Assembly (NCBI GenBank): GCA_965220045.1
Contig: OZ244803.1
Location: 1,860,001 to 1,924,000, forward strand
Direction: 5' to 3'
From: VXOZ01 sp965220045
GTDB taxonomy: Bacteria > Chloroflexota > UBA11872 > VXOZ01
DNA length: 64,000 nucleotides
A program made the translations under genes and the position numbers. Shown one piece after another: positions 17,364-26,548 of the stretch (within the stretch, counting starts at the first letter, position 1; each line of letters starts with the position of its first letter). The notes beneath the pieces were generated by a model that made no database searches, had not been told where the DNA came from, and was given only the letters and a program-made list of their open reading frames with translations.

Positions 17364-18023
17364 CGGTACATCGCGGCGTCTCCGCCGCAACTTATCCCAC
17401 TCTGTTTCCAGAGGGGCCGGACTTTCTCTTCACTCGTCCTGTGTTCATTTGCTCGGTTATGGCGCGGATCTCTGCAATGCCCTCCGCCGTCAGGTGCGTT
17501 CCTCGCTCCATCAGCAAGAGGATTCGTCGAAACTTGATGAAATCCACTCGCTTCTTGGAGCGCAGCTCGTGCTTCTCGAAGAACGGAATGATCCGCTCCC
17601 TGAGGTGCTGCACGCTGCGCACCCGATAGCACATGCGGTCACCATGGCTGCGCCGTACAACCCCACACCCAAAAAAGCTCTTGAGTGCGTAGAGGATTTG
17701 CACGTCGCGTTCATGCTGCACCACGGTAAATTCAGGCAGTACCTGAAAACCGGAGGTCATCTCCTGGTGCGGATTGATGCCGACGAAGAAGCAACCTTCT
17801 CCATCGACGAAACCGCAGATCCATTGCGCCGTCAACCGCTTGGACGAGGCCGGACGTAAAGTCTCTGAGGGTTCTCTCGTGTCTGTCATGTGAGAGTCTT
17901 CCCTGCGGATTGTCCCCATGTCCACCAGGCTTTTTACTGCTCACCCGTGAGTGAGCGAGTACCTGATGGCTGTGTGAGGAGTTTCCCGCATATGGTCCGG
18001 TTTTACTAAGGCTCGCGAAGTGA
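17364..18023 (-). mobile_element. Group I intron in 23S rRNA at about E. coli position 1930/1931
   Basis: The 5' exon ends CTAAGGT (18024-18030) and the 3' exon resumes AGCGAAATTCC (from 17363), so the insertion splits the normally continuous CCTAAGGTAGCG. An internal guide GCCTTAG (18006-18012) pairs with the exon CTAAGGT, leaving the standard U-G wobble at the 5' splice site. The intron ends in G. P7 is formed by GACTTT (17858-17863) and AAAGTC (17420-17425). P9-like hairpins with GNRA loops lie at 17400-17413 and 17373-17388. All are group I hallmarks. The open frame occupies the P8 side of the core. Confidence 0.93.
17392..17889 (-). CDS. LAGLIDADG homing endonuclease encoded in the 23S rRNA intron
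   Basis: A 165-residue protein with one LAGLIDADG motif, here WICGFVDGEGCFF, followed by the family pattern of strands and a basic segment (RSKKRVDFIKFRRILLLM). One motif implies action as a homodimer that cuts intronless 23S alleles and promotes spread of the intron. The ATG at 17889 is chosen because AGGGAAGA lies just upstream; a GTG at 17925 in frame is an alternative. The frame runs over the P7 strands and ends in a TAA just past the P9 hairpin, so its ends code for protein and ribozyme at once. Confidence 0.9.
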   Translation of the reverse strand: MTDTREPSETLRPASSKRLTAQWICGFVDGEGCFFVGINPHQEMTSGFQVLPEFTVVQHERDVQILYALKSFFGCGVVRRSHGDRMCYRVRSVQHLRERIIPFFEKHELRSKKRVDFIKFRRILLLMERGTHLTAEGIAEIRAITEQMNTGRVKRKSGPSGNRVG

Positions 18024-18240
18024 ACCTTAGGACGGTTATAGTTACCGCCGCCGTTCACCGGGGCTTCCCGTCAGGGCGTGAACCCATCTAGTTAACCTTC
18101 CGGCACCGGGCAGGCGTCAGCCCCCATACATCAGCTTTCGCTTTCGCGGAGACCTGTGTTTTTGTTAAACAGTCGGTTGGGCCTCTTCAGTGCCACCGCG
18201 ATTCGCTTCCCGGCGCAAGGCCGGTGCACGCGTCGCGGTA

Positions 18241-18273
<33 letters not shown>

Positions 18274-19571
18274 GAGTTCCTTAGCAGAGGGTCTCCCGCT
18301 CACCTTGGGACATTTACCCCCGCCCACCAGTGTCGGTTTGCGGTACGGGCGCCCATATTCTGGCTAGAGGCTTTTCTTGCAGGCTGGGCTCAAAGGAATC
18401 GCCGTTGACTTGCGTCGCGGACTCTCCATCGCTTCTCGGCGTTTGGAATAGAGCAACGGATTTACCTATCGCTCCCGCCTACCAGCTTGGACGTGTATAG
18501 CCAAGAACACGCTCCTCCTACCCTGCCCGGTCCCCCCTTCGCTCATAACGAACACGGGCGGTTCCGGAATATCAACCGGATGTCCATCGCCTACGCCACG
18601 TTGGCCTCGGCTTAGGCCCGACTAACCCTCAGTGGACGAACCTTCCTGAGGAAACCTTGGGCTTACGGTGAGCCGGATTCTCACCGGCTAACGCTACTCA
18701 TGCCGACATTCGCACTTCCCTGCGCTCCACCCGTCCTTTCGGTCGGGCTTCTCCGCCCAGGGAACGCTCCCCTACCCAGCGGCAACTCCCGAAGGAGCGC
18801 CACTGCCCTAGCTTCGGTACCAGACTTAAGCCCCGTTGAATTTTCGGCGCCAGACGGCTTGACCAGTGAGCTGTTACGCACTCTTTAAAGGATGGCTGCT
18901 TCCAAGCCAACCTCCTGGCTGTCCGGGCTATCCGACATCCTTTCCCACTTAGTCTGAATTTAGGGACCTTAGCTGAGGGTCTGGGTTGTTTCCCTTTTGA
19001 CGATGAAGATTATCCCCCACCGTCCCACTCCCAGGTAACATGTATACGGCATTTGGAGTTTGGTTGGGTTTGGTAACCGTTTTGGCCCCTAGCCCATCCA
19101 GTGCTCTACCTCCGCAACACTCTAACCTGAGGCTGCACCGCAATGCATTTCGGGGAGAACCAGCTATATCTGAGTTCGATTGGCATTTCACCTCTAGCCA
19201 CAGCTCATCCCCCAGATTTGTAACTCTGGTGGGTGCGGGCTTCCACGAGATATTACTCTCTCTTCACCCTGGCCATGGCTAGCTCACTCAGTTTCGGGTC
19301 TACTCCACGCGACTAGAGACGCCCTGTTCGGACTCGCTTTCGCTACGGCTCCGGCCCTCCGACCTTAGCCTTGCCACGCATAGTAACTCGTCGGCTCATT
19401 CTCCAAAAGGCACGCCATCAGGCATTCCGTCCTATAATGCGGGCCGAGCGTCCCCGCGCGCCGCACGTTCCGAAGAACATGCCTTGCGCGGGCACGCCGT
19501 CCCAGCAAGACGGCATAGCCCTCTGACTGCTTGTAAGCGTACGATTTCAGGTTCTATTTCACTCCCCTCCC

Positions 19572-19602
<31 letters not shown>

Positions 19603-20218
19603 CGTTCACTATCGGTCGCCAAAGGTGTTTAGCCTTGGGAAGTGGGCTTCCCAGCTTCCCACAGGGTTACACGTGTCCCGTGGTACTCAGGCACAGCAAC
19701 GAGAGAGCCGTGGTTTTCGTGTACGGGGCTTTCACCCTCTGTGGCGGGCCTTTCCAGGACCTTCCACTAACCACAGCTTTTCTCCAACTCTCCGAACCCC
19801 TTGCAGGGGGCTCTGTTGCGGCCTCCAACCCTCACACTGCAACGGCTGCAACCTATGACACAGCGTGAGTTTGGGCTGTTCCCCTTTCGCTCGCCACTAC
19901 TCAGGGAATAATCTCTTTTCCTCGCCCTACTAAGATGATTCAGTTCGGGCGGTTCCCTCCACATGCCTATTAATTCAACATGCGGTGACGAGGCATCACC
20001 CTCGCCGGGTTTCCCCATTCGGGCACCTGCGGATCAAAGTCTGCTGACGACTCCCCGCAGCTTTTCGCAGTCAACCGCGCCCTTCTTCGGCCTTTGGCAC
20101 CAAGGCATCCGTCGTACGCCCTTAGTAACTTAGCCTGCTTCTAATCGGCAAAATTGAAGTTCTGCTTGCGCAATATTCACCTGTTAATGTGCCGCCCCAT
20201 CTCTAGGGCGCAAAAGTT

Positions 20219-20248
20219 AATGTACCAAAGATTGGTCAACGATGTCAA
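20219..20248 (-). promoter_or_regulatory. Promoter of the 23S-5S unit
   Basis: On the minus strand a perfect TTGACA -35 (20243-20248) is followed after 18 bp by TACATT (20219-20224), about 80 bp ahead of the mature 23S 5' end. It is the only good promoter between the upstream terminator and the rRNA. Confidence 0.6.
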
Positions 20249-20412
20249 GGAACTCTAGGCCGGTTCCGATTTCCCACAGTTATTTACCAATTCCCGCCCA
20301 GGCCATTTGTTTCGTTAGTTACCCCAAGCAACCAATGCCTGCAACACCGCCATGCGAGCCGGGCCCTGTGGTTCCCAGTTTTGCATTGCGGCACTGATCG
20401 AGAAAACGCTCA

Positions 20413-20448
20413 CCCCTTGAACGCCGCAGAATTCCGGCGTCCAAGGGG
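20413..20448 (-). terminator. Terminator after the vWA lipoprotein gene
   Basis: A 14-bp inverted repeat with one mismatch (arms 20413-20426 and 20435-20448, CCCCTTGAACGCCG type). On the minus strand a GTGAGCGTTTTC tail follows. It sits about 55 bp past the vWA stop codon and isolates the rRNA unit from that gene. Confidence 0.65.
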
Positions 20449-20501
20449 CGCTAGCGTGCGCCTAATCTGCGCACAAGTGCGTCTATCGCTTTACCAAGGG
20501 G

Positions 20502-22184
20502 CTAGCGGCTGTAGCCCGAGTCCGGCCGCTCCTTCTGGGCCGTCTGTGTCAGGTAGTCCAGCAGGAAGCTGAAGTCCTTGTACGCCGTCAGATCGCCCAG
20601 TTGCCGGTCCAGCGACCACAGCTCATCCAGCAGAATCGCCAGGTCGCGGTCCACCGGCGACTCCGCGAAGTCCAGATTGCTGTAACGGTCCGCTGCCAAA
20701 GCGACAATAGAACCAAACTGCAAGAACGCGGCAGGGCGGGCATCCTGCAGCGCGTCGCTTGTGCTCAAGAGCGTTGCGTGCTGGCGATTGGATTCACCCG
20801 TCGCCGGCGTTACCCAGCGGATCTCGACTGCTCCGAGTTGGGCGGTATCCCGCCGGCCGGCGTCGGTGAGCTGCAGCTCAAAGAACACCGTAGTCGCGGC
20901 GCCCGCCGGTATCTCCGCGAATTCCTTACGCGCCTCAGTAAACGACTCGTCTGAAGTCGCGCGGTTTTCGTAGCCCACAATTCGCCACACCGTGACCATT
21001 TCCGGGTCCCAGGTCACCTGGGCGCGGGTCTGGTCGGCAAAAGGAATGGAGAGCGCGAGCCAACTCTCGCGGCTGAAGGTCGCCCGGGCCTGCTCCACCG
21101 TGCTGAAGTAGCGGTACCAGCCGTTGCCGTGCTGGGCCAACTGTTCCAACAGGTAGTCATTGTAGTTCTCAATGCCGACGCCAATGGTGATCAGGCGCAG
21201 CGGATTGGAATCGTCGCTGTCGTCAGCCGACTCCAGAATTGCAAACGGATCGGTGGCGTCCACGTTGGCGACACCATCCGACATGAGGATGATGTAGTTG
21301 TACGCGTCGGGACGCTCCCGCCGGATGCGGTCGGCAAGCTGCACGCCCAGATCAAGGCCAGCCTGCACGTTTGTCGAGCCGTGCGGCGCCAGCCGGTCGA
21401 TGGACCATCTGATGTCGCGGTCATCGGGACCGCGGTGATCGACCGTATACTCATCGATGACTCGGGTGGTGAAGTGGACCACGGCAATGCGGTCCTGGCC
21501 GCGCAGGCTGCGCCGGATGCTTTCGGCCGCCTCGCGGGCAATGTCTACACGATTGCCCTCGCGCATCGAGCCGGAAGCATCGAGCACCAGAGTGACGTTG
21601 AGCGGCGTGTCGTCGTAGGCCAGGTCGGCGGCCTGGAACGCTATGCGTGCCAGATGCAGGTCACTATCCAAGGGATGCCGGAAGACGTCGGTGGCGATGG
21701 CGAAGCTATCCTCACGCAACGGCAACGCGTAATCGTAATAGAAAGCATTGATCCACTCTTCGGCTCTGACAGAATCAGGCTCAACCCGATAGGCCGAACG
21801 CGCCCAGTTGAGTGCCAGATGGTAGGACGTGCGGTCGGTATCCAAACTAAACGTCGCGACCGCGTCCCGCACCGTGTTAACAAACGTGGCGCGGGGATAG
21901 TCCTTGAAGGTCGTAGCACCCGCGGTCTGCTGTGGCGGCCGCACCGCCGGCTGGCGTGAAGACGGCTGGGACGATTGGCTTTGGGAGGCCGGAGCCTCCT
22001 TGGCTGCGGCAGCGGGCGCGGGCGCGCGTTCTTCGGCTCTCGGCGCTTCCATCTCTTTGGCCTCAGACCGAGGCGCGCGGGACTCTTCCATCGCCGCTGA
22101 GGGAGCGGTCGCCGCCGCTCCACAGGCCGTAAGCAGCAACACGCCCACAAGTAATAGTGAAATCGTCGTTACACATCTCTCCAT
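20502..22184 (-). CDS. von Willebrand factor A domain lipoprotein (YfbK-like)
   Basis: A 560-residue lipoprotein. The start at 22184 is chosen because AGGAGAA precedes it and it gives a clean lipobox (LLLTACG, Cys21); a longer frame upstream has no signal sequence. A long Ala/Pro/Glu/Ser linker follows. Then comes the extension typical of YfbK-type proteins (FVNTVRDAVATFSLDTD, with VRAEEWINAFYYDY), a vWA domain with an intact MIDAS (DASGSM, the Thr in GSTNVQAG, Asp in MSDGVAN), and a C-terminal DUF3520-like region. It should bind a metal-dependent protein ligand outside the membrane. Partners are unknown. Confidence 0.88.
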   Translation of the reverse strand: MERCVTTISLLLVGVLLLTACGAAATAPSAAMEESRAPRSEAKEMEAPRAEERAPAPAAAAKEAPASQSQSSQPSSRQPAVRPPQQTAGATTFKDYPRATFVNTVRDAVATFSLDTDRTSYHLALNWARSAYRVEPDSVRAEEWINAFYYDYALPLREDSFAIATDVFRHPLDSDLHLARIAFQAADLAYDDTPLNVTLVLDASGSMREGNRVDIAREAAESIRRSLRGQDRIAVVHFTTRVIDEYTVDHRGPDDRDIRWSIDRLAPHGSTNVQAGLDLGVQLADRIRRERPDAYNYIILMSDGVANVDATDPFAILESADDSDDSNPLRLITIGVGIENYNDYLLEQLAQHGNGWYRYFSTVEQARATFSRESWLALSIPFADQTRAQVTWDPEMVTVWRIVGYENRATSDESFTEARKEFAEIPAGAATTVFFELQLTDAGRRDTAQLGAVEIRWVTPATGESNRQHATLLSTSDALQDARPAAFLQFGSIVALAADRYSNLDFAESPVDRDLAILLDELWSLDRQLGDLTAYKDFSFLLDYLTQTAQKERPDSGYSR

Positions 22185-22766
22185 CACAGGTTCTCCTCGT
22201 CGTTTTCCACCCCACAGCAGTGTGCCCCCAATGAAGACAAGTCTAACCACGATTGGAAGCGGTCTGTGAAGTTTCGCACAAGCAAGATCGATTCCCGCAA
22301 AAGGTGATGAGAGAGAGAGAAAATCCGACAAAGTCAGACACGGCGAACTTTCACCGAAAAAAGCAACTAGACCTGGACGGCAACACCGCCCAAGCCGCGA
22401 ACTGCTCTTTGCATGCCGGCTTTCAGACTAGATGGGTGAATCAACCTTCATTAATTGTGCGGGGAACCAACTCGTGCTTTAGAAGTGAATAATCGAGCGG
22501 TAATCCAGAGTGATCGAATCGCTAGGCCATCCTCCTTCCAGCGTTTGCCCGGACACGAGACGCGAGCACCACCCCCGGCTCGCACGAGCCCGCTAACCGG
22601 CTGTCCGGTATAACCTGACCCCAAAGACGATCGTGACTGGTTGGGGGATTCACAGGTATACCGATCAAGCACGCGGGGGCCCATAGCTACAATAGTAAGT
22701 GAAGTTTCAAGGCTTGTCTAGACTTTTAGATGCTTTCCGTGGGCCGGCTTGCCTTTCGTAGGGCGG
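22185..22766. other. Intergenic region, no gene recognised
   Basis: 582 bp upstream of the vWA gene and downstream of the Gfo/Idh gene. I find no coding frame with family resemblance, no tRNA and no clear repeat. The high GC part near 22540-22600 may be decayed coding sequence but I cannot match it. Confidence 0.4.
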
Positions 22767-23810
22767 TCAAAAGTCTGAATGATCGCCGCCGAGCCACCGG
22801 TAGGGACGCGGGAACAGGGTCAGCGAGCGGTCTGCCAGCGGCAGCGAGAGGGGAATCGATCCCCACAGAGCCGAGTACTTGGCGGCAATGGCAGCCTCAA
22901 GGGATTGTCGCAAGTCGTGGGCCGAAATCGCCATTTCGGTGCCATGCTCTACAGCAGAAATGAAAGAGAGGATCGAGCTCGCGAGATAGCCGTACTCCGG
23001 CCAGGCGAATGGTGTAAACGCCCGGTCTGACCTGACCCTCGCGCCGGTGTCATCGAACCCCTGGTAGATGTCCATCTCGTCGCCCCAGTCCCAGCGCAGA
23101 AGCGCGTTCTCGGTCCAAACGTCAACGCCGCGGTACGGCGTCGGCTCGCCGAAGACGGGCACCGCAATGCCGTTGCTCATGGTGAAGCGGCCGTTGATGA
23201 TGAGTCCGGTGTCTTCGTCGGCTTCCAGCGCCTCCTGCGGTTTGCCCCAGGCGACCACTTCAGTGATTTCGTCCCGCGTAAGCTGCCTGAGGACAGCAAT
23301 GTGCTGGCAGCCGCCGCCGGAAATCTCGCCGCCCCACGCATGCACCGTCGCGCCCTGCACCTCGCCAAAGTCATCACGCCGCAGCCAACGCGCGGCCTCC
23401 TGCACGTCGGCGCGAGCGCTCTGCAGATTGCCGCCGTGAAAGACGACGCCGCGTTCCGCGCACGCATCTATCATCTCATCCACGTCGGAAAGTCTCGCGC
23501 CAATGGGCTTTTCGGTGGAGACGCCGCGCACCCCCGCTTGCGCCGAGGCAATCACGGCATCCTTGATGAACTTGCCGGGAAGAACAGTGACGGCAAGATC
23601 GGGGACCTCGCCCAGCCGTCCATACAACTCCTCGGCGTCTTTGTAGAGCGCCTTGACCCCAAAGCGCTCTCCCACGGCCCTGCGCCGGCCATCGTTATAC
23701 TCGGCTATGGCGACGATCTCAGTATTGTCGAGCAAGCTATAGAACTTAGCGTACTCTTGACCCATTCGCCCGCAGCCAATAAGTGCCACCCTGAGCTTTG
23801 ATTCCATCAT
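22767..23810 (-). CDS. Gfo/Idh/MocA family oxidoreductase
   Basis: A 347-residue NAD(P)-dependent oxidoreductase with the N-terminal Rossmann motif ALIGCGRMGQEY (residues 9-20) and the canonical EKP strand STEKPIGARLSDVDEM. His and Tyr residues of the C-terminal alpha/beta domain are present, including WDWGDEMDIYQGFDD, a stretch also found in a degraded copy near 25345. Substrate unknown; sugar- or inositol-like compounds are usual. Monocistronic. Confidence 0.88.
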   Translation of the reverse strand: MMESKLRVALIGCGRMGQEYAKFYSLLDNTEIVAIAEYNDGRRRAVGERFGVKALYKDAEELYGRLGEVPDLAVTVLPGKFIKDAVIASAQAGVRGVSTEKPIGARLSDVDEMIDACAERGVVFHGGNLQSARADVQEAARWLRRDDFGEVQGATVHAWGGEISGGGCQHIAVLRQLTRDEITEVVAWGKPQEALEADEDTGLIINGRFTMSNGIAVPVFGEPTPYRGVDVWTENALLRWDWGDEMDIYQGFDDTGARVRSDRAFTPFAWPEYGYLASSILSFISAVEHGTEMAISAHDLRQSLEAAIAAKYSALWGSIPLSLPLADRSLTLFPRPYRWLGGDHSDF

Positions 23811-24237
23811 TGCTCCTCTCGCTCGCCCTCAACGCTCTCAACTGTGCAAGAAATGGCCCTGAACATTCGATCCAGGGGTCTGCATTGGCTCAGGTCATGC
23901 CGGCGGCAGAGAGCTTGAGTTGCGGTTGCCCCGACCATTCCTGGCTACAGTGTCCATGCGTTACGCCCGCGTGTCGAGTCTTGTTGCGGCTTCCCACGAC
24001 CATCTCTCAGCAACATTGCCGGCGACGTCTAGATGCGCAATAAGAGATTGCGGTTGCGCTGCCGACCTCTTTTGGCAGATGGCGTAGGGGCCGCTGGGAC
24101 CGCTTGTCGTGTGCAATGCCATGCAAACGTGCCGGACGCCAACTGCGGCAGGAGTACCTCCTTGACAAAGATCGCATCGCAATCATGATACAATCCGGTA
24201 GATGAAAGCAATAGGCTCGTCGTAGGAATAGAGGCGT
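23811..24237. other. Divergent intergenic region
   Basis: 427 bp between the divergent Gfo/Idh and sterol methyltransferase genes. A TTGACA at 24162-24167 and TACAAT at 24189-24194 lie ahead of the methyltransferase, but the 21-bp spacing is too long for a standard promoter. Nothing else recognised. Confidence 0.4.
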
Positions 24238-25275
24238 ATGCTACTCCGCAAACTGTCCAGCGGGCTGAAGGCCCAATTCCAGGGGACGGACGTCCACAGT
24301 CGCGTGAATCGGTTCAATGGATGGATGGACAGAGCACGCGTTGAGGGCGCCGACCCGACGGACTACGACCACGCCGAAACCGTCAAGGAATACTACGACC
24401 TTTGCAGCGAGTTTATGGAGTTCGGTTGGGGGGAATCCCTCCACTTCGCGCCGCTGTCGCCCCACGAGAGCCTGGAGGACTCCAAGCTCCGTCACCAGCG
24501 GCTGATGATCGCCAAGCTGGAGTTGCGCGAGGGCATGACGGTGATCGATGTCGGTTGCGGGGTCGGCGGCCCGCTGCGCCGTGTCGTCCGGGAGGCCGGT
24601 GTCAAGGTAGTCGGGGTCAATAGCAATGAACTCCAGTTGGACAAGGCGAGATTGTTGGACGCCGAGGCGGGTCTCGACGATATGACCGACTACCTCGCGT
24701 GCAGCTTCATGGACATGGACGCCATCGCGGACGAAACATTCGACCGGGGGTACGCGATTGAGTCGACGTGCCATGCCCCGGACAAAGCGGGCGCATTCGC
24801 CGAGATCTACCGCGTGCTGAAACCCGGAGCCCTCTTCTGGGGCCAGGAAATGTGCATGACGAGCAGGTTCGATCCCACTGACGAGCGACACCGGTATATC
24901 AAGAAGGAATTGATGCACGGCATCGCGCTCAAGGATATAGCGACGATGGACGAGGTGAACCGCAACCTCGAAACGGCAGGCTTTGAGGTCATCGAGGGGA
25001 TAGATCGCGCCGTTGGGGAAGAGGGTCCGACCACGCCGTGGTATCTGCCCATGGAAGCCCGGCACGGAACGCTCGGCAACGCCCTCATCAGAATGCCGCT
25101 GGGCCGCAAAGCGATCTTCGGGGCATCCCGGCTGGCCGAGGTGCTGGGAGTGTTCCCGACGGGCTCCGCCCGCGTCGTCAGGCTGCTGGACCGAACTGCC
25201 AACGCCTACGTCGCAGGCGGCCAGACCGGGATCTTCACGCCGTTGTATTGTTTCCTGGCCCGCAAGCCGCTGTAG
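24238..25275 (+). CDS. Sterol C-24 methyltransferase homologue (Erg6/SMT type)
   Basis: A 345-residue SAM-dependent methyltransferase that matches the Erg6 family along its whole length. It has the aromatic sterol-binding region EYYDLCSEFMEFGWGESLHF (51-70), SAM motif I IDVGCGVGG (103-111), the SMT signature YAIESTCHAPD (172-182), LKPGALFWG (194-202), and the C-terminal SMT domain ending AGGQTGIFTPLYCFLARKPL. Enzymes of this family add methyl groups to C-24 of the sterol side chain. Family-wide conservation, including the SMT-only regions, argues against a generic small-molecule methyltransferase. No other sterol gene is in the window, so the substrate could be made elsewhere in the genome or taken from a eukaryote. 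The ATG follows AGGAATAGAGG. Confidence 0.85.
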   Translation: MLLRKLSSGLKAQFQGTDVHSRVNRFNGWMDRARVEGADPTDYDHAETVKEYYDLCSEFMEFGWGESLHFAPLSPHESLEDSKLRHQRLMIAKLELREGMTVIDVGCGVGGPLRRVVREAGVKVVGVNSNELQLDKARLLDAEAGLDDMTDYLACSFMDMDAIADETFDRGYAIESTCHAPDKAGAFAEIYRVLKPGALFWGQEMCMTSRFDPTDERHRYIKKELMHGIALKDIATMDEVNRNLETAGFEVIEGIDRAVGEEGPTTPWYLPMEARHGTLGNALIRMPLGRKAIFGASRLAEVLGVFPTGSARVVRLLDRTANAYVAGGQTGIFTPLYCFLARKPL

Positions 25276-25339
25276 GCGCTCGCGCTAGCAGTCTCTGAGA
25301 GCGCTCCCGTCGCGCGTTAGAGCCCGCTTACAATCTTAT

Positions 25340-25425
25340 TGTCTGGGCGCGCTCTCCTTGGTCATCGAACCCCTGGTAGACATCCTTGACGTCGCCCCAG
25401 ATTCGGGCACCGTCGCGCCCTCCCT
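25340..25425 (-). pseudogene. Fossil fragment of a Gfo/Idh/MocA gene
   Basis: About 80 bp read on the minus strand give IWGDVKDVYQGFDDQGER, closely matching the WDWGDEMDIYQGFDDTGAR segment of the gene at 22767. The DNA block CATCGAACCCCTGGTAGA is identical in both. No surrounding frame remains. This looks like the remnant of a duplicated or deleted paralogue. Confidence 0.6.
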
Positions 25426-25487
25426 GATATGAAGAGCTACGGGTAAAGACGGAACCTGCACAGCAGTGCCAGACAGTGGATGAGGGC

Positions 25488-26537
25488 TTACGGTGATTGG
25501 GGAAGAACCTGATGGAGAGTATCGGCGATTTGTTTCAGACTATCAACAACACTGTCTAGGATTTCCGGATACTCAACGTCTCTTTTTAGTGTGATCGGCG
25601 CCCATTGAGAATCCTGGATATGCAATGCGTCCCGAATCTCGGAGGGCATGTCTTGCAGATGGACGTTCCCTTCTTGAATACGCATATCAACCCACAAAGG
25701 GGTTTCGCCAGTTCTTTCGAACAGTTCGAAATTAACGCCGAACCACACAATTGTCCCATGAAGTCTGATATATCGGCCGTAGCCGTACTTCCGAGGTGTT
25801 GCCCTCAAGCCCTTCCGGCTGGCCCACTCTTGCTCTACGCCTCTTTCGGTAGAAGCATCGATGAGCCGCTTGTACTGACGTTGGCGCATTTCCGATTCCA
25901 AGCCGATTTTTTCGTCCCGGCCGATTGGCTTGAACGCTCCGGTATCGGCGTACGTGGCTAAGCTTCGCAGTTGGCGAATTTCAGTTTCAACACCGTCCTC
26001 GGCATAGTCCCTGCTCCTAGCCGCCATGCAATCGAGGAGGCTTCCCCAGCTTACGACCATCACGTGCTTCTGCGTGTCACCTACGCGCACACACCTGCGC
26101 TCCAATCCAGTCTCCAATATAGGGCCAAACTCTTGACTCATCAGTCCCTGCAACTGCGGCCATAGTGTCTGGATTCTGTCCTCCGGCGCCAGGAACATCA
26201 CGAGCGCCGGGCCGTCACTCGGGAGCCGCCTAATGTAACTGTTGGGCTGATTAGACGTGAGTTCAGCCCAAAACTTCACCTCGATGAGCACTCGTTCCAC
26301 ACCGGTTTCGTCGAAACCCACTAAATCCGGAATCGTTCCATCCGCATGAATAACCTGCGTTCTTACAGATGTGATCGCGTTCAAGCCTCGGACACCGGAC
26401 TGAATGACGTCGTTCAGAGCCACGCCACAGGCGTCTGAGTGGTCGAAAATGTGGCAAAGAGCTTCCGTCGCAATGTTCTCCGTGTTTCCGGGGAAGCTGG
26501 AAACCAGGTACGCAAGCAGAGTATCGTTGTCGGGCAT
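25488..26537 (-). CDS. PD-(D/E)XK nuclease-like protein
   Basis: A 349-residue protein of unknown family. Residues about 70-105 carry a PD-(D/E)XK-like core: TIPDLVGFD, then RVLIEVKFWAELTSNQPNSYI, so Asp and the E-V-K pair fit the nuclease motif. The N-terminal ~60 residues (LLAYLVSSFPGNTENIATEAL) are helical and may help assembly. The C-terminal ~130 residues look like a separate alpha/beta domain. Defence-linked nucleases often look like this, but no restriction or defence gene is beside it. It starts 11 bp after the stop of the gene at 26549 behind GAGGGAG, so the two are probably one transcript. Confidence 0.65.
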   Translation of the reverse strand: MPDNDTLLAYLVSSFPGNTENIATEALCHIFDHSDACGVALNDVIQSGVRGLNAITSVRTQVIHADGTIPDLVGFDETGVERVLIEVKFWAELTSNQPNSYIRRLPSDGPALVMFLAPEDRIQTLWPQLQGLMSQEFGPILETGLERRCVRVGDTQKHVMVVSWGSLLDCMAARSRDYAEDGVETEIRQLRSLATYADTGAFKPIGRDEKIGLESEMRQRQYKRLIDASTERGVEQEWASRKGLRATPRKYGYGRYIRLHGTIVWFGVNFELFERTGETPLWVDMRIQEGNVHLQDMPSEIRDALHIQDSQWAPITLKRDVEYPEILDSVVDSLKQIADTLHQVLPQSP

Positions 26538-26548
26538 CGAAATCTCCC

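Larger units (their letters stand above)
20136..20501. other. 23S leader/promoter region and vWA-gene terminator
   Basis: The 366 bp between the vWA gene and 23S hold the processing-stem arm, a promoter and a terminator (listed separately). No 16S or tRNA sequence is present. Confidence 0.7.

Noticed and set aside
24162..24194. Consensus promoter for the sterol methyltransferase
   Set aside because: TTGACA and TACAAT are present but 21 bp apart, outside the usual 16-18 bp.
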